Assembly: GCA_015832175.1 (NCBI GenBank)
Contig: WJXW01000004.1
Location: 1,426,001 to 1,490,000 of the forward strand
DNA from: Paraphaeosphaeria minitans
Taxonomy: Eukaryota; Ascomycota; Dothideomycetes; Pleosporales; Didymosphaeriaceae
DNA: 64,000 bases
Direction: 5' to 3'
Shown: one piece after another, positions 1 to 11,211 of the stretch
Layout of the letters: each line of letters begins with the position of its first letter
Numbering within the stretch: position 1 is the first letter of the stretch
Position numbers and translations under genes: made by a program
Notes under the pieces: generated by a model
Told to the model about the DNA's origin: nothing
The model's input: only the letters and a program-made list of their open reading frames with translations
Database searches by the model: none

Positions 1-1341
1 CTTTGGTCCCAGTTGCTCTGACCTTTCGAATTTCCCTGCGGTCCTTCAGGTCTGGGTCTCTGCTCATCGCAGTTGCATTTCTGCTGCTCAGGGAGCGTAT
101 CCCACTGATCATATTGTGTGCACCACTCTGGACAGTTTGCAATCTTGTGCTCCGCCGGGGAGGGGCTGCTGACGGGTCTGCTGATTGTGCGTTAGTGGGT
201 GCAGGGTGGTGCATGGAGTGTCCGGACACGGTCCGCTTATGTCCATTGTGCCATTGGGGTTGTGGTATCTCTGTTCTTTCGTTCGTTTCAGAGGCCGGCT
301 TTAATCGGCTCCTGGTCGTTATCGGCCGCATCCTAGGCGGGTCATCTGGGGCATGAAGGTTCTGCATCCTGGTTTTCCGGGTCGGGGCGCGCGGTACGTC
401 TGGCGCATGCCGTTCTTGTACCATGTCCTCCACCACGGGCCCAACAGGTTCCCCCATCATGACATCCTCATCCCGAACATTCTGACCGTTGGAGGTTGGC
501 GTTTCAACATCATGGTATGCCGAGGTAGCTGGAGGCATGCTTCCGTTAAGCTTGGAGAACAAACTTGGACCTCCCAGGTTGAGGCCATTGGCATCGCCAC
601 TCGGTCGGACCGAGCTACTGAAAGGGTCCACGTCCGGGGTGGACACGAACGGATTCCTTGCATCAAAGCTATCATGGGGTGCCAACGATGTAGGCTCGTG
701 TCCGTTCGTAGCAGAATGAGATATCGATGCCAGCATGTCCGGAGTAAGTTTGAAGATGTTCTGGGGACGCACCACAGCGCCAATGTCGCAGAGTCCAGTA
801 AAGGCATCCCACATGAAGGGGTTCAGCTTCAGCGACTCGACGTAGTATTCTATAGCCTTCTTTGTGTCGCCGTGCGCGCCGTGCAGTTTCCCCAGCAGGC
901 AGTGACAGGCAGCCGCATCCGGTACGTGTCGTCGCGAGGTGTCTGAGTGCTTGTCTGCGACATGTCAATATCAACTCGGCCTCAGCGTGTTGCCGGCGTG
1001 TGCTTACTCCAGTGATTGCGGCCTGCCCATAGCCCGCGCGACTTGTCCAGAGCCTGGACTCCAGCGTCATAGCGTTCTAGTGCCAAGCACGCCTGCGCGA
1101 AGATGTAGGCGCAGCCCAGGTGTTGCGGCTGGTGTCCCTTCGGTTTGGCATAGTCGTATGCGGCCTTGTACCGGCCTAGACGGAGGCTGCAGAGGGCTAA
1201 CAGGTGTGCGGCGTCGCCGTTGCGTGGCTCTTGTGCGTGGAGGCGGCTGGCGAAGAACAGCGCGTTCTCGAAAAGGCCGTTGTCGAGGTGGTAGTGGACG
1301 AGATGCCGCAGCTGGGCATTCACGCCCGCAGGCGGCGACAT
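1..1341 (-). CDS. CDC27: Anaphase-promoting complex subunit 3 (Cdc27/Nuc2/BimA), N-terminal part
   Basis: TPR scaffold subunit of the APC/C, the nuclear ubiquitin ligase that triggers anaphase. The gene runs off the left edge, so the C-terminal TPR superhelix is missing. Seen: exon 1 is 1341-1008 and starts at the ATG for MSPPAGVN. An apparent GTG start 12 bases upstream is not needed. The intron is 1007-955 (GTAAGC to CAG). Exon 2 starts at 954 and stays open to base 1. Exon 1 encodes TPR-like helices (YHLDNGLFENALFFASRLHA). Exon 2 opens with a conserved Cdc27 stretch (SRRHVPDAAACHCLLGKL), then a long low-complexity linker, then RREIRKVRATGTK, as found before the C-terminal TPRs in this family. 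It is divergent from SND2. Confidence 0.88.
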
Positions 1342-1833
1342 GGCTCGGTTCACGTCGCGGGTAGGGGCGCGTCGTGTCGCGTTGGCAAACAGTCGTGGAT
1401 CTATGTGAACAAACTACGGGGGCGGCGTGTTCATGTTATACGGGCAAGGAAACCGACGGTATGGGGTCGGTGAAGGTCGCTGTTGCGTGCGGTAGGTAGC
1501 GTTGCTAGGTGAACGTTTCCGGCGAGGTCGACAAAGTCAATTGGCAACTCGCGGGCGCAGGGCTCTGGTGAAGGCGGTTCAGCACATGGCACGGTCGACG
1601 GTTCTCTGCGCGTGCGTGCGTTGGTAGGATTCGGCGGAAAAGGCGCGCGGAGGTGTTTTCGTTGTGGTAGGAATTGGGCCTGGGAAGAGCTCGAGCGTGC
1701 CTGTGCCTGTGCCTGTTGTTGTGACTTCGAGGTGGCAGGGACCACCCGCCATTCGCTCGCCTGCCGCCAACATCGGCACCGCGGAGCCCGTTTGCACTTC
1801 TGCGCCTACCCGGATCGTCCTTCACAGCGCAGC
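1342..1833. promoter_or_regulatory. Divergent intergenic region between CDC27 and SND2
   Basis: About 490 bases between the two divergent start codons, so it must contain both promoters and 5' leaders. I see no clear TATA box, only short CTGTGC-type repeats near 1690-1715. Longer open frames here on either strand have no recognisable content. Confidence 0.4.
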
Positions 1834-2415
1834 ATGGCCCAAGTGAGTGACGGCGCCGATTGATACGCATGCATTGAATGTTTATATACTGATCAGCACC
1901 AGAAAGCTGTCAAGACGCTGGCCGCAGCCAACACGAAGCGCCTCAACACCACCCTCGCCTTCACCCTCGGCATCCACCTCGTCTTCTGGCTCTTCCGCGC
2001 CCTCCTCTTCCGCTCCAGCTTCACCCGAAAATCGCTCCTTCTTTACCTCGCCCTCGCCTCCCCGCAGCTCTTCATCAACTTTCTCTTCGAGAAGCAGTCG
2101 CGCCCCGTCAATGCCCCCGACGGCTCCATCAAGCGCGCCGGCGAGGACCTCGAGGCCAAGGGTCTGACCGAGTACTTGTGGGACGTCACCTACTGGACCT
2201 ATGGCGTCCTCGTGCTCGTCACCTTTCTCGGCGACTGGGCCTGGATTTTCTGGGGCATCATCCCCGTGTACAGTGTCTGGCTGGCGTGGTCGACGTACTC
2301 TGGCATGAGGGGCGGGTACCAGGATGCTGCAGGCGTACCGCAGCCCGGAGCGGCCACGAGCAAGAGACAGGCCAAGCTGGAGAAGAGGGGTGGTCAGAAA
2401 GTGCAGTACCGCTGA
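1834..2415 (+). CDS. SND2: SND2/TMEM208-type ER targeting protein
   Basis: Membrane component of the SRP-independent (SND) route that delivers tail-anchored and internal-signal proteins to the ER. Seen: a 9-nt first exon (1834-1842, Met-Ala-Gln) is followed by an intron (1843-1902, GTGAGT to CAG) and a second exon 1903-2415, giving 173 residues. Near the N-terminus are AAANTKRLNTTL and hydrophobic helices (LAFTLGIHLVFWLF, then LLLYLALASPQLFINFLF). After a polar loop a third hydrophobic stretch follows (YGVLVLVTFLGDWAWIFWGI). The tail is basic and lysine-rich. This matches the DUF788/TMEM208 layout and length. It converges with the mS45 gene, with about 260 bases between stop codons. Confidence 0.85.
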
Positions 2416-2677
2416 CGGGAAAGTCCATGGACGCGTGAGGGAGGGGTCCAAGATCAATTTTTGCTTTCGCTGACATCTTGCGAATCGGTATGCGGTCCAC
2501 AAAGGTGATGATGACACACTAGTCACAACGCCATGCGAGCGTCTGCGAGCGAAGAAGATGCACTAAATGGGGTATACATTCACGCTGCTATCCGAGCGTC
2601 TACCCGCACCAAAAGGTACTCGCTGCTATGCTACAGTCCATATACACAGGGATACAATACATCGTACAACAATTCCC

Positions 2678-4068
2678 TTATGCCTCCACCTGGGTCGGGA
2701 TCTTGACTTGTCCCTTCTTTCTGTCCTGGTGGGGCAGGCCATATCTCCATCCAACACCCTTGTGTGATCTTCCGTCTCTACCCGCATCTTCTACGCTCAC
2801 ATCCTGGAACACGAAATCCCATCTCCTCTGCGGCACAATCTTCTTGGTCTGTAGTTCATGCAGCTTCTTGGCCTCCTCGGCAGCAGTCTTCTCCTCCATG
2901 GCGTCCCTGTAACGCTGTTCTGCGCGAGTTCGGCGCTCTTCGTTGGAGAATCCGGCGATCTCATCACGTACAACCTTGACCAGCTCAGGATGTGGAATAC
3001 GCTCGTCAGCGGGAAGCAGATTATTATCAAAGGCTTTTCCAGCATCCTCACGTGTGAAATGTCGAGACTCTGCCACCGGTACAAAAAGCTGTTGGCGGGT
3101 TGCGGGATGGACAATCAAGTCGTTGATCGGCTCATGAACCACTGGACGTTTGCCAGCGTTCTTGGGCAGCGATGTGTCGATGTAAGGCGTGGTGGGTACC
3201 AACTCAAGCACAGCTTTAGAGTATGGCATCGCGAGGGTTTTGCCCTGAAGAGAAATTAGTTAGCGTAGGCCAACAGTGTGGTGTTTGAGTGCAGTGAGGT
3301 TGTAGCCGAAGTCAGGTTTTGAATTTTTTTTTAACCATGTAGGTGTCTTAAAGACTAATCGAATGTTGTAAAATCATCATGAAAGGGCAGCTGCGATGAA
3401 GGAGGATGCAAACATACCTGAGCGATCCACTGCTTCTCCACCTGCTTTAATCGAACGACAGCGCCAACACGCTCGTTGCTCACGCCAAAGGTGATACTCG
3501 CAAGCGGTACTGTCTTACCCTCCTTGACAACGAACTGGTATATCGCCTCTCGGAGCTCCTCGCTAAGGACAGGCTGACTTCGGAAAAATCTATTAAGCGG
3601 GAAGGGTCGCAGATCCTCTGCCGTTTCTGGTGGTAGCTTCTGTACACCGTCCTTCTTCTTTGATGCTTGTTCTTCCTTCTCGTGCTGGCGAAGCGCGTCA
3701 TCGAGCGCATCCGCCGACTCCTGACCTTCTGCTGTCACCGCAACTTCCCCTTCCGCTCCCTCTTTGGTTGCAGCTTCGCCTTCTTTGGGTTTCTTGGGGG
3801 TCTTCTCTGGAGCTACGTTCCCTCGAACCAGATTGCCAAATTTATCGTACGCCCCGAGGTAGTTGGTGGATCCGGGCAGAGGCTGCTTCAATGCCCGACC
3901 AGGTCCATTAAGCCACTCGTAGAATTTCCGCCGCCGTAATGTTACCTGCCGACATGATGATTGCGAGAAATCGCGTGCGGTTCGGGCTGGCTGTGCGATG
4001 GACTGGGCGCGGGCTGAGGGACAGGAGGAGACGGAAGGGAAATTGGGAGAGCGCAATCGTGGAGGCAT
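2678..4068 (-). CDS. MRPS35: Mitochondrial small-subunit ribosomal protein mS45 (Mrps35/Bot1)
   Basis: Fungal mitoribosome small-subunit protein of the Bot1/EMR family, needed for mitochondrial translation. Seen: exon 1 is 4068-3418 and exon 2 is 3244-2678, joined by GTATGT to TTCAG in phase 0, giving 405 residues. The first ~40 residues are Arg/Ser-rich without acidic residues, as in a mitochondrial presequence. The family core follows (LRRRKFYEWLNGPGRALK). A charged Lys/Glu/Ala insert, FPLNRFFRSQPVLSEELRE and the exon-spanning SNERVGAVVRLKQVEKQWIAQ also fit. The C-terminal part (residues ~225-405) has RQQLFVPVAESRHFTREDAG and a Glu/Ala-rich helix. The protein looks intact. Confidence 0.85.
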
Positions 4069-5425
4069 GTTGCAATGGCAGAGAAGTTACCGCATTGCCT
4101 AGGACTTAAAGAAGTAATGGGGCTGGAAGTGCAGAAAGAGCGTGGTGATGGTGAGTGATGATGGTTGGAGCTCCCAATGGGAGTCTCGAAAAATACCCTC
4201 GCCTTGCGCTAAGCCAGTTTGGAAGGCGCAATGCTTCGATCATGTGACAATATATCGTCCAATCAATTTGGAAACGGCCGCAGCTTCGAGAACATTGTGA
4301 GATCTCGCCTGTTCCTGCTTCTAGAATAAAGTGCCCTGCAAGGATCGGCAGTCGTTGCACGTTGTAGCTTCAGGAACGGTGACGAAGCTGCGTGGCGTCG
4401 TCACATCGCATCGGCGAGTTGTCTAGGAGCGCACATGCTCAATGCAGCACTTTCGATTCATGTACACGTTGTGCATGAGGTCACGGTACGACCAGGTCGC
4501 TGTTTCGTATTAGTGGCATTGCTCACATGCGTCGCTACAGTATTATAATGCTTTAAACCTGTGCCCTGAACACACCGCCTGACTGCTTTCATTACCATCC
4601 AACGTCTTCTAACCACCACGCCCCAAAGAGTGCGAATCGAAGCGAAAAACAAACCGCAAACAAAACATTCCGAATAGATGCTAGCAAAAGGCCCAAAATG
4701 CCGTAATGACAGGATGTCGTTCGCTCTCCAACAAAACCACGAAGTGAATCTTAAGCAAAGCACACAAATTCCCTAAAAGTATACGAACCCCCCGAAAAGA
4801 ACCTATGTGACCCAGGTATCCACCATGCAAAGAAAATGAATCCCGAGACGAACTAGCGTCTGCTCAACCCAACTGTAGCCCTGCTATGCTTTCCGTGTGT
4901 AATAGCGCCGTACCATGTTTGTTCGCAAAGCCGATGAATGATGCACTCCGTCGCAAAACAGTCGAAGTTGCCGTGCCTGGTTTTGGTGCCAGACCCAAGC
5001 GAGGCGTCGTCGTCGTCGTCGTCGTAGTCCAGATCGAGGAATTCGATCTGCCATCCCGATATCCCGACCAGTCCAGCAGGAGTAACGATGGATGCGTTGC
5101 CCATGTGCATTAACGCAGAGTACTCCTAACGCCCCTCCCAACTAAACCTATATCAATTCAACGCGCAAGGGGGAATCATCGCTGTATGCCTGAAATGTAC
5201 CCCACACCCGACAGACGCTTTGGCCATGAAGGATTTCCACGCCGTTACCCATGCCCTTGCTCAAATGAGAAATAAAGCCAAAACCAACACAACACCGCGC
5301 AATGACAGAAGTGACAGGATGTAACGCAGCAAGAATTGGATCAAACGTCAAACGCATGCTGTAATCAATGCTCCCCAACAACACCTTCATCAATCATGGC
5401 AGCATATCGACTCGACACATCAGCC
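4069..5425. other. Intergenic: mS45 promoter and 3' region of the RNA-binding protein gene
   Basis: About 1.36 kb with no convincing gene on either strand. It should hold the 5' leader of mS45 (right-to-left transcription from 4068) and the 3' UTR of the gene ending at 5426. A GTC/GTCGTC trinucleotide run sits near 5006-5028. Open frames of 60-100 codons here look random. Confidence 0.4.
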
Positions 5426-7186
5426 TCAACGTCCCATCATGTAAGCGGAGTAGTTTCCGCCCATGCCACCGAAGCCGTTGCCGTGGCCGTTGGCAGTGAG
5501 AGGCGCGGGCATCGGCTGCGAGCGAATGGGGCTGGCCATGTCGTTATGGCTCATGCCAAACCCGCTGTTGGAGTACATGCCGAAGGCAGGTGAGCCGTTT
5601 GAATGGCTTGGGGTGGACAAGCCTGGGGGAGCAGAAAGCCCGGGTGGGGGTCCCGTGGCGGTGGAGAAACCAGGCGGGCCGTTGACGTTTCCTCCCCCAA
5701 AGCCAGGTAGAGGCGTGGTGGGGGTGATGGCTGAGGCAGGCCCCATCGTGGTAGCTTGGCCAGTGCGCACACCAAGAGGATTCTTCGAGAAGCTCAGGCG
5801 GATGCCACCTTTAACACTGTTATGCAGCGGATGGCCGTAAAGTTCATTCAATGCCTTGGTTGCGAATGACACGTCTTCAAATTCGACGAAGCACATTGGG
5901 CCATTTTGCTTAGTCCGGAAGCAGAGGCGCTTGTATCCTCGTTGCTTGGAAAAGAGTGCCTTGAGTTCGTCCTCGGAAGTGTCTACGGGTAGATTTCCAA
6001 CGTACAGTGTGTTGCATGGCGGATTTTGATCGGCTGGATTCACTGGAGGATACGTTGGCCGATTGTAATGCTGTTGAAATTGCTGATAGTTTGCATTTGG
6101 TCCCAGGGTTCCCATGGCAGATGAGATGGAAGAGTGGGGTGACATTGCGGACAAGGCTGTACCAGGGGATTGCATGGTCGCGGCAGAACGGGGGGATGCA
6201 TAGTTGGGCATCGGCGGCGGGCTCATGCCGTTGGCGCCGTTAGTGTTCAGTGACAAAGATGCAAATCCCCTGGTGATGGGCATGCCTGCGCTGGGATTGG
6301 TAGTCCTGCGCGGGATTGTATTTTGCACCGGGGTTGTACCGTACCCGATGGATTCCTTGAGAAGACCTTCATCGTCATCGGCCTCGTCGTTGATGGTGTT
6401 CTTTCCGACGTTGGCGATGCGATGCGGGAACGAGGTGTTGACTGGTGAGGTTGCTGAGAAGAGGTTCTGGACCGGAAATTCTCCGTTGCCGAGGCCCGGA
6501 GTACCGTTTGGTGGGGACATCTTCTCCAAGGTCTGGAAAGTCCCATTGTATCGTGAAGATTGACGACCATTCGCCGTGGCTCCGGCGATCCCACTCAAGG
6601 CGGAGACGGATCCCTGTCGCATGGCTGTGCTATCCACTGTATTGCGCCGAGAGCCGATGGTGCCTGGCAGATTGTCGTGCAACATCTCGACGATCATGGT
6701 CGCATCGTTGGTCGCATTGCGCTTTCCGTTGAGGAGGTCGCGCGCCTCCTTTGCGCTTTCAAGTGTGCGGAAGTGCGCGACGGCAGAGACGAAGCCCATG
6801 TCGTCGGGCGACTTGGGCGGTGCCGAGACGAGTTCGCAGTCCATCAGATCCTTTGCGAAAAGGAGCATGTTGCGCACGGCATCCTTGTCGCTGTTGGTGG
6901 GGAGCTTTCGCAAGAAGATGGTGTGGGCGCCCTTGGGTTCAGGGCTGGTTTCAGCCTCGCTGAAGGAGAGCAGCCCGTTTTTGTCCAGGTTCCGCCTCTT
7001 TCCCATGGGCACGGGCATGGCGTAGGCGTGCGAAGGCGAAAAGACGTCGGCGGTCATTGTGTTTTGCGACGAGAACAGCTGCTTTGGCGGCGAGGAGGAG
7101 GAGGAGCTGCTCAGCGAGCTGTGCAGGAACGGGCTGTTGGAGAGGTTCGAAGGGCTGGTGCTGCTCGGACTCGGCCCACCGGCCAT
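5426..7186 (-). CDS. scw1: RNA-binding protein of the Whi3/Scw1 family
   Basis: Cytoplasmic mRNA-binding regulator; relatives control cell size (yeast Whi3) or cell-wall integrity (fission yeast Scw1). Seen: one open frame with start at 7186 (MAGGPSPSS), 586 residues, no intron needed. A Ser-rich N-terminus is followed by a first RRM-like region at about residues 87-170 (TIFLRKLPTNSDKDAVRNML). A long Ser/Pro/Asn-rich linker follows. A canonical RRM lies at about 392-470, with RNP2 LYVGNL and an RNP1-like MCFVEF element. The tail is Gly/Pro/Asn-rich, compatible with condensate formation as known for Whi3. The frame stays open for 162 more codons upstream (to 7672) but that part is Pro/Arg/Ser-rich and looks like leader DNA. 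Confidence 0.85.
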   Translation of the reverse strand: MAGGPSPSSTSPSNLSNSPFLHSSLSSSSSSSPPKQLFSSQNTMTADVFSPSHAYAMPVPMGKRRNLDKNGLLSFSEAETSPEPKGAHTIFLRKLPTNSDKDAVRNMLLFAKDLMDCELVSAPPKSPDDMGFVSAVAHFRTLESAKEARDLLNGKRNATNDATMIVEMLHDNLPGTIGSRRNTVDSTAMRQGSVSALSGIAGATANGRQSSRYNGTFQTLEKMSPPNGTPGLGNGEFPVQNLFSATSPVNTSFPHRIANVGKNTINDEADDDEGLLKESIGYGTTPVQNTIPRRTTNPSAGMPITRGFASLSLNTNGANGMSPPPMPNYASPRSAATMQSPGTALSAMSPHSSISSAMGTLGPNANYQQFQQHYNRPTYPPVNPADQNPPCNTLYVGNLPVDTSEDELKALFSKQRGYKRLCFRTKQNGPMCFVEFEDVSFATKALNELYGHPLHNSVKGGIRLSFSKNPLGVRTGQATTMGPASAITPTTPLPGFGGGNVNGPPGFSTATGPPPGLSAPPGLSTPSHSNGSPAFGMYSNSGFGMSHNDMASPIRSQPMPAPLTANGHGNGFGGMGGNYSAYMMGR

Positions 7187-9060
7187 GCTTCTCTTTGTCT
7201 TGGGGGGGGGGGAGGATTGCAGTGGTCGTGAGCGAGACAAAGCGGTGCGGTCGTGGCGGTCGAGGCGTGTCGCAGCGGCGGAGGCTAGATGCAGAGGGTT
7301 CCGGCCCGGGCAGATGTCAGTCACGGGCGCGGCGGGCGACTCTGGGGGGAAAACAACTTCGAAACGTTGCAATGCCCAGTTCGCTTTTTGGCGGGCGCCA
7401 ACGGGCGGAGGATGCGATTGGCGCGCACGGCAGCAGAAACGGGATGTGCACGTCGAGAAAAAGGATGCCGACCGGGTGAGGCCGTGCGAGCGAGACGATG
7501 CAGCGGACCGCGAAAGGGAGCCTGGGGCTGCGGTGCGAGGGAGGCGAGTCGAGGCGAGGCGAGGCGCGCGAACGAAAGGGCGTGAGACGTGAGAGCGTGT
7601 CGCAGCGTGTGTGGGCGGCGGCGGCGGCGGACTGGGGGGCGGAGGGGGGGAGGGGGCCGGCGGTGTTGGCACAGGCAGGCAGGCAGGCAGGCAGTTATGG
7701 ACAGACAGACAGGCGACAGGAAGCGGGCGCTAGCAGGTCGCAGGTCGCAGGCCGCAGGCGGGTCGAGCAGAGCGCATGTAGCGACGCTGCAAAGAAGATT
7801 GAGGCAGGAGAGCGGCGAGTGCGAGTGCGTGTGGGCGTGGGCGCGGGCGCGGGCGTGGGCGTGGGCGTGGGAGAGCTGCTGCTGCTGCTGCTGTTGCTGA
7901 TGAGGCCAATGATGCGAGGAGCCGGGACTCGAGGCTGCGCTTGGAGCACTTGGGCAGCCAATGGGGCGCGCACACCGGCGGTAGGGCAGAACAGCAGCAC
8001 GCCGCGCAAGAGTCAAGACGTCTGCTGCGACCACGAACAGGCGGGCGCGGTGCGGGCGCGGTGCGGGAGCGAGTCGCGGGCGGCAGTGCTTCTGGCTTCT
8101 GGAGGAATGGGTAGATGGTTATGGGTTGAGGGTGTGGAGGAGACGCAGGCGGGCGGGCAGCACGGAGCGCGGAGAGGAAGAGGTGGGTGGGTGAGTGGGT
8201 GAGGGCTCGATGCTCGTTAGGCTGGCCCGTGGACAGTTCGCGACTTGATAACACGGCTGCACGCTCGACCGGAGCCTCCCCGCTGGCTGCAGATGGGCCG
8301 CCTGTGATTGTGGGAGTACCGCCGAGCGTTGCACAGTCTCGGCCCTGGGGTTTGCGAGCGATGCGTGATTTGCTGCCGTCCACTGCGGGCCCACCGGCCT
8401 GTGAAAGAGGGCTGCTGGGGGGGTTGAGGCCGACGCGGATGGCGGATGCTGAGACGGACGGGACTCGACTGGACAGTGACTGGACTCGAGCCCGCTCCTT
8501 GGACCTGTGGTGAGTGCAGTCGGTCTACCTACAGGCTGTCTACATACCACGCCTGCCAGGTAGGTATCCAGGCCCTCGCGACAATCACCACGGTGCAGCA
8601 GGCGCGGGCTGGCTGGCGGGTGGCCGCAGCGCGTCTCTCTGGGCTGGCGGCGGATGCGGATGCGGTTGCGGTGGCCCCCGGCGCGCTGCCATCAGGCTAT
8701 AGACCATCTACCTAGTCTACCCGGACATGTTGGGTCGAGCATCGAGGCACGCAAGCCGGAGGAGGCCCGCCGACAAATGGCTGGAGCGACAGGCCAGAGC
8801 TAGCCCACCCTCCAGTGCCTCCACACACACCAACACTGGACTCGGACGGCCGTCTTCGCGGCCTTGAACGCACGCAGAATCCCAGCAAGCCGGCGCCGAT
8901 GCTGTGCGCCGCGAATCAGCCCTGAGCGATCCCCCTCACCAGGCTGCATGGTGGGTCGGAACACCCCCGCTGATTTCCAAGCCATCGACCGCCCCTTCAC
9001 CGTCGCTGCGCGCGACCGAGCGACTGTCCCACTCGACTCTGCGTCGCCGGCGCCGTCAGT
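7187..9060. other. GC-rich low-complexity upstream region of the scw1-like gene
   Basis: No convincing gene. Seen: a GGCGG/GGGGG purine-rich block at 7615-7665, a (CAGG)n/(CAGA)n tetranucleotide run near 7673-7720, GGGCGT/GGGCGC hexamer repeats at about 7833-7872 and a CTG run near 7875-7897. Open frames here are strings of Arg, Gly, Ala or Pro produced by the repeats. The part next to 7186 must include the promoter and 5' leader of the RNA-binding protein gene. Beyond ~8500 there are short CTAC motifs and nothing else I can support. Confidence 0.5.
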
Positions 9061-9174
9061 GCTAGGTAGACTTGTCTAGCCATCCATCCATCTCCCCTCG
9101 TCTTCGCCCTTGCGTCGTGTGCGTGTGTGCGCCTGCATGTTCGGTAGCTTGCACGACGCCTCCAAACATGTCCT

Positions 9175-9350
9175 CCCCGCCTCCTGGTCGACTTGTAGAG
9201 CACTGCTACTCCTCGACGCCTCCCAGTCAACTTGTAGAGCACTGCTCCTTCACGCCTCCTAACTGCTACTCCTCCATGCCTTCTAGTCAACTTGTAAAGC
9301 ACTGCTACTCCTTCACTCCTCCTAGTCAGCTTGTAGAGTACTGCTACCTA
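9175..9350. repeat. Imperfect minisatellite, 39/60/39-bp spacing
   Basis: Four copies of a motif close to ACTTGTAGAGCACTGCT begin at about 9191, 9230, 9290 and 9329, giving spacings of 39, 60 and 39 bases. CCTCC-type spacers lie between copies. Copies differ by a few substitutions. Both spacings are multiples of three, so all frames keep a repeating peptide, but no ATG-started gene is evident. From 9350 to 11100 I see no supported gene. Confidence 0.75.
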
Positions 9351-11104
9351 CTGCCCCTTCCCGGCCACCAATCACGGCGACAGACGCTGGAACGGTTCGG
9401 CAAGCCGAGTGCTGGGCCCGTCTTCTTCCGGCTACAGGGCAAAAGACGGCCTTGCACCCTGTCCGATAGAGACGCCTCAGACCCAGGTGCCGTCTTCAGC
9501 AGCACGTGCATCACGACATCTGCGGCCGGGCTTGCTTTTTGCGCCTCTATCCAACCTCATCGAGGCTGCCCGATCCTCATCCAACCTTTTCCCTGCTCTG
9601 CATCCGATCACAACCCGCTCCAATCAGCCTGTTCAACCCTCGCTGTGTGGATGGACGCTTCAGTACGGAGGTGTCTTCACCCCCCAACTCAAAGAGACGC
9701 CACGTGGTTCCATCCAGCACCATCACACCTTTCGGCCTAGCCGAGGCTGTGTAGCCGACGGTAGCCTGGTCCCTCGCCTTGTGGACTTTTTCCGGGCCAC
9801 ACGCTGTGATCTCGTGTACTATGGTAAGCCCAGTACGTGGTCTGATTTGCTACGCCCCGGTAGGCTTTTCAACAACCAAGACCAAGTTCGGCACCTGGAT
9901 GACTGCCTTGAAAAGGTACCGGAGAGGTTCCATCACATTTACATCACATATTGAGTCACTGTGATGGGCTCGTCACCGAGGCGTCGTGACAGCTTCAGGG
10001 ACAACTAGGCTCAGAGTCAGCTCCCGACCATGTCCAGGTCCTGGAGCGTGCTTTCTACGAGCATCTCTCACTGTGAGTACTCTCCGTTCTGACCAAACGC
10101 CAACATGATCCGGATGGAAATTTTCCGACTTTTATACATACAACTAGAGCAGACACTCTGAGGAAGGAGGAGAGCCAACGCCAGCATCTCAGCAGTTGCG
10201 CGCAGCCAACGCACGCAGTGCCTCGGGTGGCCTGCGGCTCGCTCCTCATCGTACGCAAAAGATGCCTTACGGTACCTTCGTGCGAACAATACTTTCCCCA
10301 CGACATGGCCTATCAAGCTCGCATGCCACCTTCCCGTCCGTCATACGCAAAGGCTCGGTGCCTTGCTGACGCTTAAAGGTCTTGCACTAAGCGCTTACAT
10401 AAGGTGCCTTACCTCTCTTCTGATAGCGGGCACCCTGAGTCCAACAAGAGGCAGCGGCTTTACGAGACAAGATGTCTTTGGACACTTTTTTATTCTTATT
10501 TTGGTGCGCGACGCAGATCATTCGCTGGACTGGATGAGACATGAACGCAGTAGCGAACGACGGATCCGGCACTACGGCTTTTAGTCTTATGCAGTGATCA
10601 GCGGCCTGCAGCGGATTTTGGAACGGCAGAGAGAAGCCTAATCGAAGGTGGCTCAGACGCGGTGCATAAGCTCCGGCAATTCCTGGTCTAAGGATGCGGT
10701 AGGTGTAGGTACCGGGGGGTGCAAATGGCACATGTCATTTGAAGATTTGCGAGGATGGCTAGATAGGTAAAATAGGTACTCAGCGGGCTCAAATCAGTTT
10801 GGATAGGTGTACGCTCTGGTCCGTGTCAATAAAATAAAAAGGCAGAGCATCGAGGACATGAGCATTCAGTCGCATCACTCTCAGACGATCTAGATGGCAT
10901 GAGACGCGATACTGCGTATTCTGGTCCCAAGGCCTGCGCGCGGCAGGGTTGCTTTGCTCACGTTGTCGCTGTGAAAGGCGCTTCACACTTCGTCGCCGTA
11001 TCGGCCTTGACCGAACTCGTAAAGGCGTTCGCTCCCAGATCAGAAATACCAGCGTGCTAAGAAAACAAAGGTGACGCACGAGATGGATATGCTCACAGAC
11101 CCGA

Positions 11105-11209
11105 AGGCTGGAAGGGTATCGTGTTCAATGCTCATAAACCTAAAGGCTGGAAGGGTATCGCATTCAATGCGCACAAACCCGGAGGCTGGAAGGGTATCGT
11201 ATTCAATGC
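11105..11209. repeat. Minisatellite, three copies of a 39-bp unit
   Basis: Copies of AGGCTGGAAGGGTATCG start at 11105, 11144 and 11183, exactly 39 bases apart. Each is followed by a variant of TTCAATGCTCATAAACC. The array ends just after the stop codon of the FAD monooxygenase gene (11212), so it lies in its 3' flank or 3' UTR. Confidence 0.85.
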
Positions 11210-11211
11210 TC

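Noticed and set aside
5107..5123. TTAACGCAGAGTACTCC resembles the end of a SMART cDNA primer.
   Set aside because: Only about 13 bases match and genuine genomic sequence continues on both sides without a G-run or poly-T; chance similarity is likelier than contamination.
7498..8383. Long Arg/Gly/Ala-rich frames on both strands.
   Set aside because: Produced by CAGG, GGGCGT and CTG repeats; open on both strands at once.
9072..9954. Two overlapping open frames of 222 and 181 codons on the + strand across and after the minisatellite.
   Set aside because: The first has no ATG start and its regularity comes from the DNA repeat; the second has no recognisable motif.
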